A DNA stretch of 64,000 nt from Rotaria macrura. Taxonomy: Eukaryota; Rotifera; Eurotatoria; Philodinida; Philodinidae. The stretch covers positions 1 through 64,000 of the forward strand of contig OENT01000460.1 of the NCBI GenBank assembly GCA_900239685.1. The letters are read 5' to 3'. The notes below the pieces were generated by a model. The model was not told the DNA's origin, did no database searches, and was given only the letters and a program-made list of their open reading frames with translations. The position numbers were made by a program, and so were the translations under genes. The number at the start of each line of letters is the position of its first letter. Within the stretch, counting starts at the first letter, position 1. Positions 34,001 to 48,672 of the stretch are shown here, piece after piece.

Positions 34001-36141
34001 TCTCGAATTTTCAAGGTAAACTACGTACGTAAGTATTGATTTTGATGAACAATACAACATGAATCCAAAAAAGAAATATCTAAATATGAAATGCGTTTGC
34101 TTGCTTAGCTTTTCGACAGTTAACAAGTGTACGCTTCAAACTAACCTATTTGGTTCGTGGTAACACTCAAAACGAAAATATTTGAATCATAGAAGAGTTA
34201 GACAATTGTTCTTTTGTGAGACAAAGTTTCTGTTGTATGATGAATCGAAAGAATGAGCATTATGATTGTTTTTATTTCTTCAGAAAACTTTTCATCTATT
34301 GAATAGATAAACTGGAAAGTTCTGTACCTCGAATCTTATATTGTATACTGCAATGCAGAACTGTTTCCTTGAAACTGATTGATTCCATATCGAACAGCAA
34401 GTTCAATTCATTTTGTATAAAGAAATTCTAAGTAGAAATCGTGTACTAAAATCAATCATCCTCTGATGAACATGTGAAAGGAGAAGAGAACGTCGATCTT
34501 GAAGAAAGTAAGAAATGAAAAAGCATATGTTTGGAATATTAATCGAATGATGTCAATAAAATTATTAAACAAAAATAAATCTTTACTATTCTTTACAAGA
34601 TAAAATAGACTGGGATAAACGTTCAAAGTAATTTTATCTTTTCGATCAAGAAAATAATTCGATATCCAATTAGAGTATTTGTAACATCAAATATTCCTAT
34701 ATTTTACATCCAAACCATGAATTTCAACTCTATCCTATAGTTTAGAAGATGCTATTTCGTGTTGAAAAACAAACACACAAGAAATAACACAAATTCTATT
34801 CATTTATTCCCGTTTTTCTCATCGAAAGCTATAATATCAGGAGAGATATAGACCCACAAACTATTTGCTCTTAATGATGAAACAAGAATCAATTCGATAG
34901 CTGGAATTATACCAGCAGAGTATTTGAAATGTCACCAGAAAATATGGCCTAATATGAGAACAATAATCGTACATTCGCCTCAAGCAATAAATAGCTGTAA
35001 TGTCAATTTAAAAGACGGTACGAATGTATAGTAATATGAAAAACAAGAGAATAGTAGACATATATGAATAAAACAAAACAAAAAACAAAGAAGTTCTCAA
35101 AAATCATTCTTTAGTAAGTCTTTTCGATTTGCACTGCAGTTACTTTATGTTTGTGTTAATGCTTGTTTTTGTTTATTTCAAAATTGAGCGATTCTATGTG
35201 TTTTTGTTATTAAGGCAAACTGCTTAGCTTATCATTTTTGACACGTTAATTACATCGGATTATTAGATTTGTAAAGGATACTTGGTGAGATCTCTGTAGG
35301 ATGTCTTTCCACATGAAGTAGATTATAATGTGTGAAGTCTGCTTTATGTAGAAAGTTTCTAACTTTATCCAGACATAATCTTTTGCTGTCTATGATAATT
35401 TGTTCTCATATTAGTGATATGTTTTTTGTTTGCTACATAATTTAAAAAATATATTGAAATCAATAGAACAGTAGTAGATACAGGAGATGGTTAATATTCT
35501 TCAGGTATCATAGAATTATATTCAGCAACGCTAACCTTATTGTTGTTATCTACGAGAAAAACAAAACTGGCCATTATGACTGTTGTAGCTGTTCTTTTTC
35601 TTCTCTTCGCTTGTAGGATAACATCATATGTCTTGTTAATTTTTTCTTCCATATAAAAACGAAGATATTAGTTCTACATCTGCTGATTACTGCCTTCCTT
35701 CCTCTTATCTCTTCATCGTCCGGAAACAGCATGGAAACCATTCTTCATGTTTACTTTTATCCGCTTGCGTACTAACATATTGTTAGGAGAGAGATATTTT
35801 TTTTTGTATGTTAGGTAACATGGGAAAACTTTGCCGCGAGAAAAATACCCTAATAAGCTTATCATAAATCCGTTCTCGATCATTATTGAAAATTCATGAA
35901 ATAACTACTAGTAACTTTTGTTATTTATTCAAGATCAATTTTCCTTCTTTTCTTTTCCGACTTATTCATCCAAGCAGCTTATGAATTCTCTAATATGGTC
36001 TACAACTACCATTTCTGTTTTCACGCTGACAAATAACTGATAACTGGATCATTATTATTATTATTATTATTATTATTTTCGGATATAGAACACACAAGAA
36101 TCAACTTAGAGCAAATCATTCTAACCGTAAAACTCATTGTT
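31030..36141. other. 5-kb stretch without a recognised gene
   Basis: AT-rich spacer. The longest frames (31286-31624 plus, 31823-31497 minus) overlap each other and have no family resemblance. A G-rich patch at 32911-32932 (runs of 5, 6 and 4 G) and an (ATT)n microsatellite at 36050-36077 are the only structured parts seen. Confidence 0.45.
36050..36077. repeat. (ATT)n microsatellite
   Basis: About nine perfect ATT units lie 65 bp before the start codon of the claudin-like gene, probably in its 5' leader or promoter. Confidence 0.8.
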
Positions 36142-37174
36142 ATGAAGAACAATCGTCCCGGCAAAAGCGAGATGATAACAACCGAAGCAACTGTTTCAGC
36201 TGCAGCCGCACTTATCCATCGAAATATTCAAATAATGCGTATTACACTTGCGCTCACTATTCTTTCATTCATCACTTTTTCAATCACACTCACATCTAGC
36301 TATTGGATAGTCATTACCTATCCACCTGATTTTTTTTCTAAAAGACAAAATATGTACGTTGTTCGATCTACTTATGGCGTCATATGGGAATGTGTGGTTG
36401 GTAGGCCAACACCTAATGCGATGTATGGTATGTATAAAATAGCTGGTGTATTATCATAAAATGTTGAGAGCAAGGTTATTAAGAATATCAAGGCTAAGAC
36501 ATTTTGTTGACACTATACCGCTATTCACAATTAAGATATGAGATAGGATATTTTTTTAAATTATTCTCTACAGAAAATCAATGTGACTATCATCAAAATC
36601 AAGTTCAAAATGCATCTTCATCAGTTGAACGTACACTAGTAGGTATGATATTACGTGATGTTGTTGATTTCGTTTCTATTTCTCTCACGAGCAACGTTTT
36701 TATCTTCTAAAAAATTATAGGAATGATTCGTACAATGCTTTCATTTAGTGCTATTCATATTCTTCTATTAGTAATTACATTTATTTGTGGTCTATATAGT
36801 ATTCGAGAATATCGATATACATACAAACGACTAACAGGAATGATATACATTGTTACAGGTACGATAATGGAATGTTTCGACTAGTATGAATTCAAATCAT
36901 TTTCGTTACTGTTTTAGCTGTTTCCCTATTGGTTTGTATTGAAGCATTAAGCACTATATTTCGTCATGTCAGTGCTCATTTACCAGACATGTATCCACCG
37001 GGTACCAAACATCATTATGGTGTTTGTTTCATTCTTGCATGGCTCGTTTTCGTTCAATTAATCGTTGCATCGTTCGTGTTTTTTGTTTGTAGTAAGAAAC
37101 GAAAAGGTACATTTGATGAAGCAACAGAAGAAGAAGCTCAGGCTAATCAACCTGTTGATCTTGGTCGTCTTTAA
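36142..37174 (+). CDS. Claudin-like four-TM membrane protein
   Basis: This 249-aa protein has the claudin / PMP22 / stargazin fold pattern. Exons are 36142-36427, 36574-36642, 36721-36858 and 36918-37174; all phases agree. TM1 is about residues 32-52. The first extracellular loop contains Trp55 and then GVIWEC (Trp82, Cys84) with another Cys at 99, close to the family W...W-x-x-C...C signature although the W-C spacing is one shorter. TM2 (SAIHILLLVITFICGLY), TM3 (MIYIVTGAVSLLVCIEAL) and TM4 (ILAWLVFVQLIVASFVFFVC) follow. A cytosolic tail of about 35 aa is acidic and ends LGRL, not a clear PDZ ligand. Family members seal junctions or act as channel subunits; which applies here cannot be told. 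AATAAA follows at 37225. Confidence 0.8.
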
Positions 37175-40100
37175 ATCAGCAAAATATGATTCCATGCAGT
37201 ATAAACAATTTAGACTTACAACATAATAAAAAATATTTACTTTTCTCTTTTTTTGTATTTGTTTGTTTCTTTCGTTCAATAATCCGTTTTTTTTTCGACT
37301 TGATTGACAAAATAATCGGGTTCATATTCATACCCAACTCATTTCATATGTGTATATTTGTACAATTATTTCTTTTCAATCGAAATAATTCAATATCATA
37401 TCATCGATACTGTGACATAGATATTATAAAAATATCTATCTACACTACATCATTAGAACGCAATCGTATTACGATTATATCGATAGTTTGAAATATGTTT
37501 AAGTTGATCATAAAACAACGAATGCTCGAAAGTTACGATAATTTGATTGACTTACATTTCAATGAATAAAAATGAGTTTCAAGTTGTCTTCTAGTGAATC
37601 TTTGATAGGAGAACAACATACGATTATTATTATTATTAAAAGAAATATTTTCAATGAATTCATCTAGATTTTCTATTTTTACTGAAATTGATGCTATTCT
37701 AACGTGTATGTAACTCGTAGCTGCTATTCAAAACATGATCTATAATTAGATATAATCTTATCTAAAAAATTGCAAAAATAATTATTTCTGAGTTGTTTAT
37801 CAGTAATAATAAACTTCTAGATATAGTTTTCATCACTTTGAAAACAAACATTTTATTATGTTGACCTCAAAAATATTACAAGTCATGGAAAGAGAATTGA
37901 GTCGTTTTTGTTTTTGTCAGTGTATCAAAACAAGACTAACGCGATAGATGAAGTTAATATCTTGTTGTAATATTAATTAGTCTCTTTAACTATACTCTGG
38001 TAATAACTGACGATATTTTCATTTAAGATTACATATATGGTACGAACGATAACATTTATGTACTTTACTTTCCTAAATAGAATTTTCAATTTTTCTATTA
38101 TGTTACCCGGCAACGTATCGGATATTGTTTCAATTATATCTATTATTTGTAAAAATAATGAGTGACTTGAAAAATATGAATTAAAAATCATATATTCATC
38201 ATGAACTTTGAATTGTTTACATGTAAAGGCACATTCTTTTTCACACCATAACGAAACAACACGTTAAGATTAGCATGTTCAATTTACTTAATTACAATGC
38301 ATGATCCTTAAGATTATGAATTAGCGTTCGTAATCACATTTAATCTTCTAGTATCTATTAGCAATTAATCTCATTAATACAAATAAAGGTAAGAAACATC
38401 TAAAAATTCTCAAGTTACAAAACAATATATCATTGTAGATTATTTCTAAAAATGACTCGAGATTGACTTATGTTTCAGACTATTGATGTAGATAAATTCA
38501 ATACTGAATAGAAACATAGAACATGGATCACGTTTGTTTGAAAGCGTTACAATATATCTACGAATAAAAATGATTCCCACAAATTCATTCATTGACAGAG
38601 TACTAATTATATAATGATGTTTCAATGTTACATATTCAAATGTGATAAAATTTAGAAACATAACATGAGAATCATTGGTTTAGTATTATAAAATACTGCA
38701 TTATGTCATTTTTAAAGTTTCTTGGCGGTTGACGTACATAAAACTAACAAGAAAAAAAGAACTCATTTCAAATAAATTTAACAATGTTGTAAGTTCTCAT
38801 TTGATTCAAACAAGAATCGTACAATAAATCCATTGATGATTGAATCAATACTAGTGAGTTCTAACCAAAGTACACTCTCTATGTATGCAGTAACCACTCT
38901 AGATATCTCAATGACTCTTTTGCTATCGACCGATTTGAAGTTAAATATATACTGATAATTTTTTTTTTCGTCAATCTTATACAAATGCGCTTGGTTTTTA
39001 TTTCTTCAACATTCACTATTGAATAATAAGTAAGAAAAATGATGTAGTAACATGGTTGATTATTGTTTAGCATTGAGTATGTCATAGAAAGGTCAATTAT
39101 GATATTATGCATTGCAATCATTACTCATGGTATCAAGAAAAATGGATAACATATGGAATGTGAACGTGCTAGGAGGTGTTAATAGCCTGGAAATGAGTTA
39201 GATCATCGAATGTGTTGATGTCATTTTCTTCTTTTGTTTAAAGTAACGCATAGATATTTATTTATATTGGTTTTTTTTCAAATGATTTGTTTTCATACAA
39301 ATAATTCTTAACGATTGAACAACAACATTGATTTATCTATATGAAAAAGAATGAAATTAATGTTGAATTCATAATTATTTGATAAAGAACATGAGTTACA
39401 AAGACTAGCTGAATAACTGTATATCCACACGTATACTTAATTCACTTAATACAACTATAGTACACTGAATGACTCTCACATTAATCTTGTTTTTATATGT
39501 AGTTATATTAGAAATAAAAATACATCCGATAATAATAGAGATAGGCAAACATTCAAATAAATATTTACGCTTGTGCTTATCATTGTCTTGCGTCTAGTTT
39601 GTTGTCTTGATCTATACAAGAAACATAAACATCTACTACTAGATTAGATTTTATACTTGAATTTTTTTTAATGATTAACATCTATTTGGTATTTTTCTTT
39701 TGATTGAGATAGCAAATGATGTAATAGACCATAAAATAACCATTTTCTCTTTCTTTTCATCTTCTACGACAGCAGACCAATGTGTTAATAAGTAATATTG
39801 TTCTCTTCGATGTTGCTGTACAAGTAACTTCTGCCGTTTTTCTTATCATAGCAAGAAAAATGTTAGATGAAAATGAAGAAGTCTATGAACAATGATAACA
39901 CAAAAGTTCAGCAATCAATCTAACAGACGCCAAAGGTTAATTTGAAACTATTACTTTATGATACTGTTCGCAATAATGAGCCGAACGACTTGCTTAGATT
40001 TCCTTTCAATTGACTGTCAGTATTGTTCTGACGATCCATATCTTTATGCATGCACTTGTAATGATAGCACTGTTGTATCCCAGTGGTAATAATGATCACA

Positions 40101-42410
40101 TTGTCTATTTAATTTTTATTGGGTTTATATTATGACGTTGCATGTCGATGTCGATTCATTTCCTTTTATTTATGAATTGGTTATTATGAAGCGCATGCAA
40201 TCTATGAACGAAAGAATGTAAACATCCTTTCAGTGATTATTATTATGATTATCTTTGGCTAACGGCATGTAAGAGAGAGAGAGAGAGACCAAGTTCAATG
40301 CTTGTGGGTGTAGCTATTTGATGAATGACAACATGCAAGGAAAAAGAAATAATGCATGGTGCATTTATATCAGAACAATTATGTTGTCTTTCATTACTAA
40401 ATAGAGATCTTTTCTTCTGTTCCATATTAGCAGGTATCAGCTCTTTCCTCTGTCTCTCTCTCTCTCTTTTGGTCCGATCGACAAGTCTAAGAAATTATAC
40501 TTTTTCTCTTCTTCTTCTTCAGATTGCATTGTGTTGATTGACCACATACATGACCTCGTGTGTTCTCGTTTTTTTTTCTCTCCAATACGATACACGATAG
40601 CAGACAAACAAAGGCGATGGATATTGATCATAAAACGGAACTCATTCACGTACAATTTATTCTACTTAAATTTTCAACATCCGTGTGACTTGCATGTACA
40701 TTTTCATTGCGTAAATCTCTATGGACAATGATTGAACGACGTAGAACTTTGTCTGTTCATTTAAAACGACAATACTATTAGTAAGTAGTTCGAACATACA
40801 CTAATTATACAGGTATAGAAAGAGAATAATGACGATGATGAAATCCATACAGGCTACGTACATCTATGCCCTTCAGCACTGTAGGTGATTGCAAACAAAT
40901 GTATTGGCAAATGAAGAGCATAGTTAATTGTTCAAGAGATGTACATGTGTGTGTGTGTGTGTATGTACAAATCTGGGTCGGTTGGTTGATTGGTAGTACC
41001 GTCTTACGATTGACGCAGGCAAGGTCAGAATGTAATATTCAATGATGACGGATTGTTTGGCTAAATTCACACAGGCATTCTTTATCAGTTCATTTCTACA
41101 ATAGCAAGGTCGATCGAGATGAGTCGACGACAATAGGGCTAATCTTTCTCTTTCTTTCGTTCTCTATTTCTAAAGCTATATCAACATTTCTGCAGATTGA
41201 CAAGTGAAGCTTTAAACAAAACAAAACAAAACAATGATGTTCTATGTCATTTAGCTATTCAACTAAGTAGCTACGTGTGCTTTATATTTCATATGTATTA
41301 AGATCCATGCGTTAGTTTTTATTTTTACATAATTTTTTTTTCTTGAATTTCATAGTTCTTATTACTGTAAGCGGAGAATTCTCATTTTCTTTACGTAACT
41401 CCATAGTGTGTACAGCTGAGAAAAATCAATCAATCAAAATTATCGGAATAGAGTGACGAATGGATAAGAATACTAAAGAGCTTAAATATCTAGTAACAGT
41501 TCAATTCAACAGAAAAATATTTTAGCTTTTCTTTATTTTTTCTCATACTTCTTTAATCATATGCATTGTACTGTAAAAAAGTGACAGATAGAATTAAGAA
41601 TGTATACACAGATATATATATTTACATGAAGAGAACGAGAGTCAGAGAGGGGGGGGGCAAAGCCTTTGTTCTCATTAAGCATTTATACAGCATATTTTTG
41701 AGTCGTGTTGCGTAGACTTGGTCACAGGAGAAATGAATACAATAGACCTGTAGACGTTCAATAGTCTGTGCATGAATAGTCGCTATGCATACATAGATTT
41801 ATTGAACAAAAAACGATTATCAAACATGTCACAATGATAGAAATTAATTCGTTTTCTCTCTTTGGTTTTCTTTCCCTTTCTTCTTTTTTTGTTGTGTCAT
41901 ATTGCATTTATATACATATATATATATATATACAAATGTATGTATATGCATATATATATATATATATATATTGAACTTCCATAGGTTCAGAGTATATGTC
42001 TTTGTCGATAGCAGTGTTATAAATATATTTTGTTTTTAATGACGTGTTACATATCCAGTTTCGGTGCAAAAACTACTAAAGTTTGTCTTTGTCTAATCTA
42101 TTATTCTCACACATAAGTGTAAAAATATATATATATAAATATGCATGTATATGTTATGAAATGAATTGCCAAGGAGGTTTTTCTTCGTACACAGATTACC
42201 ATGTATCTGTTTATGTGTGTCCTCTTTTCATATAATTCATAATTGGGACAAACATCGTTCGCTTATCTCCATCTACCTACTCATCTCATTGTGTTACTCT
42301 TCATATTAGTCGCTCTTCTAGTGTACTTAGTTTATATACGCATTAAGTATTCTTACGAAAACTTTATTCACATTGACAATTAGTTTATAGGACTAGAGCT
42401 GGTGAACACA
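37175..42410. other. 5-kb gene-free stretch with microsatellites
   Basis: No gene found. AATAAA at 37225-37230 probably serves the claudin-like gene. Simple repeats include (GA)n at 40275-40288, (CT)n near 40452-40468, (GT)n at 40947-40961, a G9 run at 41649-41657 and (TA)n runs at about 41917-41932 and 41951-41970. The last of these lie within 500 bp of the next gene start. Frames up to 80 codons have no support. Confidence 0.5.
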
Positions 42411-44014
42411 ATGTACGAGGATTCTAGACAAGATTCGTACACGAATGTTTCGACGCATCCATTTCGTATACAACACAGTCGATGGTCATTAGATAGACCT
42501 GCAATCTTGAAACAAGCATTAGATGAATCAACTGGAGTAGATTCGTCATCGTTTTGTTTACCCTGTCCGCAGCAAACTAAGCCAACACTTCCACGAAACT
42601 ATGTAAACTATTTCCCGTCATCATCATCATCATCATCATCTCATGTATCTAATTATGAACGTCCTAAGTCAACGATAGTTGGTAATTCAACTTCGAACAA
42701 TGATTCAACATTTCATGTTAATGATCTTCGTCAACGATATGAATCGAAAACTTTAGTTGGTATTGTTAAACCGATGATTCATCAACGATCCTACACACAA
42801 TTGAATAGTAGAAACAATGAAAATAAAGTTCCAGATATGACAAAAACAAATTCTTCTCATCATGAATCGATACGTTCATTATGTCCCCCGCCACCACTGC
42901 CAATATCGCCTTCAACATCATCTGTTGTTTATCGAGCACGTCCCATGCCATCTCATAGTAATACCAATGGTCAACCACCAATAGCTCCCCGACGATATTC
43001 ATCAATCAGTACAAATAGACGTGCATCATCTCATCGTTCATCAAGAACACCGTCAACATCGTCATCAATCATTGGTATTAATGAGATATCATCAACAATA
43101 TCAACACATGAACATGAACAACAACAGGATGATCAGACAATAATAGTTGATGTTAAACGCCTTGAAATGTTCTATAGTAGTGTTGGAACGTTAGTTAAAT
43201 CAGCTCATTCTATAGCTCGTCTCTATATAACAACGACACGACAATTAGCTAATTTCGAAGATTGGTCATGTCAACAACTTGGTGTTCCTATTTGGATCTA
43301 TAATACAGTTCGTATCTTACGGTTTCTTACATGTTATGCAGAAATGTTTGCTTTTTTTTTCTCAATGTTCAGGGTGCTAATTTGAAACGAACACGACAAG
43401 TACAATTGGTACTTGCACAACAGGAAAGTTGTTTTGCTCTTTGGTCAAACTTAATATCGGACCAAGCTGAATTGCGTTTGCCTAAAGATAATTATATAAC
43501 ATGCTGGCTACCAGAATCTAATATGCTTGCAATATTTAAATTTGATCGTAATGATGCATGCCGATTATTTTTTCGACAGTATTATGAAATATTAGAATAT
43601 GAACGTCGCATGAATTTAGCTAATCCACCACCACTACCAGCTGAGAATCACACGTCACAACAAAATAATAAAGAAGTTCCACGTCGGTATTCACGTTTGA
43701 GAACAACATCGAATAAACTAGATAAAGAACAACAACAACAACAATATGAATTACGTCGTTGCCGAAGTTTATCGAAGATTCGAACTGTTAAAAAGTCGGA
43801 TATATCAGGACCAATTAATTTTGAACATGTTAATCATGTAAGTGGCACCTCTAATCAACGAAAAACACGGCCACTCTCAGGTTCGATAACACTTCGTTCG
43901 CTACATGCTTCAATGTGTAATTTACCGATGAATGGTACAATTATGGAACGATTGTTTAATACAAATAAAAAACGTGCTTCAACATCATTCGAACCGCGAA
44001 CAACAGCCGTTTAA
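42411..44014 (+). CDS. PH/EVH1-like plus CRIB-motif protein
   Basis: This is a predicted cytosolic adaptor or effector for Cdc42/Rac-type GTPases. The ATG is at 42411. Exon 1 is mostly low-complexity Ser/Pro-rich sequence with a poly-Ser run and proline patches (CPPPPLP), then a helical part (VDVKRLEMFYSSVGTLVKSA). Exon 2 starts at 43373 after a clear TTCAG and gives 213 codons. It opens with a beta-rich stretch (VQLVLAQQESCFALWSNLI ... MLAIFKFDRNDACRLFFRQY) that resembles the end of a PH/EVH1-like domain. It then has an excellent CRIB motif, ISGPINFEHVNHV. The donor of exon 1 is uncertain: GTTCCT at 43284 or GTTCGT at 43308, both in phase; the first gives 504 aa. WASP-family proteins pair EVH1 with CRIB, but no VCA tail is present. 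AATAAA is at 44354. Confidence 0.7.
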
Positions 44015-47000
44015 TCAGTAATCATTCTTTTTTGTCAAGTATTTTGTCTTTGGCACAGATGTTTAACTGATGATTAATGAAAAAATTTTTTTTTCTTTTT
44101 GTAAACCTTATTTTTTATTGTTGAGAAAAATATATATAAATATATGTATATTCAAAAGATTTTAGTTTCATGTTGTGCATGATGAAATTATATTCTTTTC
44201 TTTTCTTTGAAGTTATCTTTTTCGGACGAAAGTTTTGATATCAGATGTGTTCGAATGAAAAACATCACAGATGCGACTTTCTATTTAGGCATAGAAAAAA
44301 ATTATACGCTCTGACAAATATATTCAAAGTGAAATTTAGGACATGTTGTCAAAAATAAAGCATCGAATATTTTTTTTTCCTTCAAAATATTACTATAATG
44401 ATGTATTATCGAAGTAAAATTATGAATTTCTTCGTAGTTGATAATGGTTGTGCTTTAACAGTTTTATATAGAAGCTCTATTAGCTTTATTCAAAATAAGT
44501 CAAACGGATGTAATCTTTCCGAGTTATTAAAATTTCTAATTACGTTGAAATCGGCATCAAGTGCTATTTTTTATAAGCATTCTTTATTACGTCATGTACA
44601 GCTCCGTAGAGAACATTTCTTTGTATTCTTCTAATATTTTCTTACAAAGTAGAACAAGCTGCTTTTGTTGGATTTCATAACGATGATGTCCCTTTGACTC
44701 TACGTTTATACCAATGATTGATAGTTATGTTTAATATACGCAAACACATTGAATCTTTTTTTTTTCTTGAAAGATCTCAATACATTTAGTTTCGTCATTC
44801 AACCTGAAGGTCAACATAACTCATTGTCAACCAATTTTTAAACAACAATAGAAAATAAGATACTGAAATGACTTATTAAAATATAAGTCAAGTATTGCAT
44901 TCAATTAATATATATGTTACTCTAGTTAAAGATGAAAAAAGTTAAACTTTTGCTTATTGTCTTTTGAACACTCTGGATTTAGATATGTCTGCGAATACCT
45001 ATGCATTGTAGTGTAATTAAATTTTAATTGATTTCGAGTAACTTTGAGAATTTTCTTGTCAAGGTTGTATGAAGGCTTGCAAATCAAATCTATTTGTCGT
45101 AGTTAATCACTGCCTTTGAATATTACCAACAGGTAGAGTGAACTAGGACAATGTGACAAATTTGTCGATTGCTATTATCCAACAAATGACTCTTTTTTTG
45201 CAACCGTGAAATAAGTCTGACAAGAAACTCTATTCTTGAGTATTCATTCCGTCTTAGTAATACTATGAGATCTAGTCTATGGACGCATATCGATCGCATT
45301 AACTAACATTTGTTGAACTATCGAAAAATTTGAGATTTACTTGCAAGACACAAATCTTTTCTTCATATATTTAAGATAAATGAGTCGTCAATTCGATGAA
45401 AGCCGACAACATTACTGAAATCTATTTACCGATGGTAGTAGTTAAACTATTGACTGTTGAGAATATGTCTGTTGTTGTAATCTACAGTGTAGATCATTTG
45501 TGAAACCAAAGTTCTATCGAGTTTTTGCTTCAGTATATATTCTGAGAAAGAGATGGTACTGATAAATAGAATCATATTTTACTGTATAAAAATATTCAGA
45601 AAACTTTTGATGAACTCTGTAGTAGATTGGTTTTATTGACATTTACAAAAAAAGTAAATAGATCGATTGCAAAGAAAAATATTCAAGTTTGATTTTCAAT
45701 CAAAGTTTAATTATGTTTCTAAAAATTAAAATGCATATAAAATTCTAGAGAACGAACAGTCTTCGTTATTTTCAATGACACTTTAGTCGCGATGCTCTCA
45801 TCTAATTCAGAGTTTAATTGACAATTCGGAAAAATATAAAGTTTACGTGAGTTGCACATCATTTTTAGATTTACAATCTATTGATGAAGATTTCCGTCTA
45901 TCTTTGTGAAATTTCATTACATAAGAAGTCAAGTACTATTCTATACCGGTTTAATGAAAATTAAGTATGCTACAGAAAATATACGCCCTTGAATCTTTCA
46001 TAAACCTTCGCAAAAGAAAGCAAAATTATTAGTCAAACGCATATGAAAACACAGTCTTGAGGTACTTCAACAATAAGTTCTTTTTTAACAGAGAACATGT
46101 TTAAAGAAGAAATCTGTTGCTATTTATAAGTAGAAAATTAACAATCATTGTAATGGTAACAATAAAGTTTATAAAACTTGAAATTTTAAAGTTTCATACT
46201 GTTGTTTATGCTTGATTATGTTATATTTACTTATCCAATAAAAGAGTGATTCTTTTAAATTGTACATGTATAATAGCTAGAGAATAGGTTTGAAATTTTT
46301 TGGTATATTATTCCGCGAGTAACACGCATTTGTAATAATCATACTAGTTTTCAACTCTCAAGTATGTAAGTAAAGAAATTATCTCTTTGTCGAACATAAA
46401 GTCTCCTTCCTTGGTTGAGCTATATATATATATATATATAACTATAACACACCTAATCACATTGTTGAATGACGCCATCTGTCAGCCCCTCGTTTCTATG
46501 GGCCAAGTGTTGAGTTCAATCAATAGCAATGATGAAGAAGACATTGGTGTGAGCTGAGATAACTACAAATAAATTTCTACGGTTTGCTCATTATCAATTG
46601 TACGAATGTGAATCAAAAAATTTCAACAGATTCACTTTCGATAGTGAATCACGAGACGTCATATAGACTTCAGCTTTATCAAGCAGGTGACTGATAGGTA
46701 GTATTAAGTAAATATTTTTGTTTCAATTGTTTATCTTCTTCTTAGACTTCGATCTCTGTTATTCCCACTGGTTTGATCTGATTACATTGATGTAAAGACT
46801 ATTTTCACGTTAAGAATAATTTAGATACAAATTTCATCAGATTAATTCTCACAAGTTTTAATGAACAATCTCTTGTTAAAAAGAGAGTTTCAATTTCTAA
46901 GTACTATTCGAAATACAACATAAAGATCTATGCATTTTATTGATATCGAATTACTGTTAGCGTCATGATACTTTCCATAGGTTTTCATTTCATTAGAAAT

Positions 47001-47400
47001 ATCAACACGAAAGATAACGAAAATGAATAAATCGTGTTATTTCATCAATGCATCGCCGTAACTCTCAGTTTTATCATTGACTATTACGTATTGATTCATC
47101 AATACCGTATAATCACATTTGGGATGATGTAATTTCGAATTAATTTATTCTTCGATGAATAATTTCAATGGGCAATGTCCATATTAGATCATCAGCTTTT
47201 CAAACAGAGTAACATGTAGTATTTGACTTCCTAGTTTACGTTGAATCAACTAAAGTGATGGTCAAATATTGAAATAAACGGGAACAAGTTCATTAGAAGA
47301 AGAGAAAAAAACGACCGTGTCCTTGACTCCATCTACATATAACTATATCATGTCGACATTTGTTCACTTTTACGTTCCCCTCATTTCTTGTATTCATCTG
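44015..47400. other. No recognised gene
   Basis: AT-rich spacer after the CRIB gene. A 78-codon frame at 44398-44634 has no recognised features. A (TA)9 run lies at 46421-46440. Confidence 0.5.
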
Positions 47401-48638
47401 TAATCAACACCGACAGGCTGCTACTCTCTTCCTATCGTTCTTTCTTTTACTCATGAAAGGCCATTGGCGTTCAATATAATGCTTGCACGAATGCGTTTGC
47501 ATTTACGTAGATTACGTGATTACTGTGCTTCTGTCTCTATCCTTTCACTATATCCTATGCTCATGTGTGTGCGTGTGTTTGTTGAGTTGTCCTTCGCATC
47601 TGTGTTAACGTCGCACGAGTAGATCAGTATGCAGAGAAAAAAACGAGAGGAGAAAAAAGTTTCACTCGTCCGCTACTGCTTAGACTCGTAGTGCGTTCAA
47701 GACACTGGGCGGCTGGTATGTTATGTGTGCGTGTGTGTTGTCGCCGTCATCGAAGACCGAAAGGCATTGGATGAAGTAAAGAAAAGAATGAAGAGAAAAC
47801 CGAGACAGACGTGCGAAGCAAGGCTATAGAAGGTGTCCCCCGTCGCGCACACGCGCTTTGTAGCAGTGCATGCTCTTGATATTTCTCTCTCTATCTTCCT
47901 TCGCTTGTGTTGGTCGAGTCTTCCCTTTCTCTCTCTCTCTCTCTCACTCGCTCTCTCGCTCGCTCGACTCATGTTGATTTAATCTATGTGGATTACTTCA
48001 CCATTACCATCGACCATCAGTATAGTTGAAAAAGAGCGAGAAAGAAAGGGAGACAGAGAGGCAGAGAGAGCGAGTAAGAAGAAAAAGAGCACGAGTTGCA
48101 CACACAAAAGGCCAACAAGATCGGGCAACAAGGACAATCAAAGTATAACTTGAAGGAAAATGTAATTTCTCTTTCATCATCGTCATTATGTCCGTTGAAG
48201 CGTTTTCTTCTTTATATTTCACAGCAATTAATAGGTGTTTTTTACAGTGAGAAATGTAAAGATAATTCGTTTTCTCAGTCTTAATCGGTCATTTCAACCT
48301 TGATATTAATGTTCTTCCGAAATTTTTTCTAAACTTACTATAAAAAGAAAATAAACATATAAATGTGCATGGCATATAACGCACATCTGCACATGCACAC
48401 TCAGCATGTTTTAGATGGACGTGCCTTATGCTAGCAGAATTCTGACGACGACGACAATGATGATGATGATGATGAAGGAAAATAGGTTGTTGTCACACTG
48501 TTTGTCGCCATCGTTGGTCTTTTTACAGAAGAGAAAGAAGAACAGCGAAAAAAAAACGAGTAGTAGTCAGAAGAATAGGCAACGTTGTATGGCTGGACAA
48601 ACCAGATGTTGCATACGACGCAAATGAGTGCGAGAGAG

Positions 48639-48672
48639 NNNNNNNNNNNNNNNNNNNNNNNNNNNNNNNNNN
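48639..48672. other. 34-base N gap at the centre of a GA/CT inverted repeat
   Basis: The left flank ends in GAGAGAG and the right flank starts CTCTCTCT, so the gap sits at the tip of a possible hairpin. Repeat collapse or hairpin-blocked sequencing is the likely cause. Confidence 0.8.
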
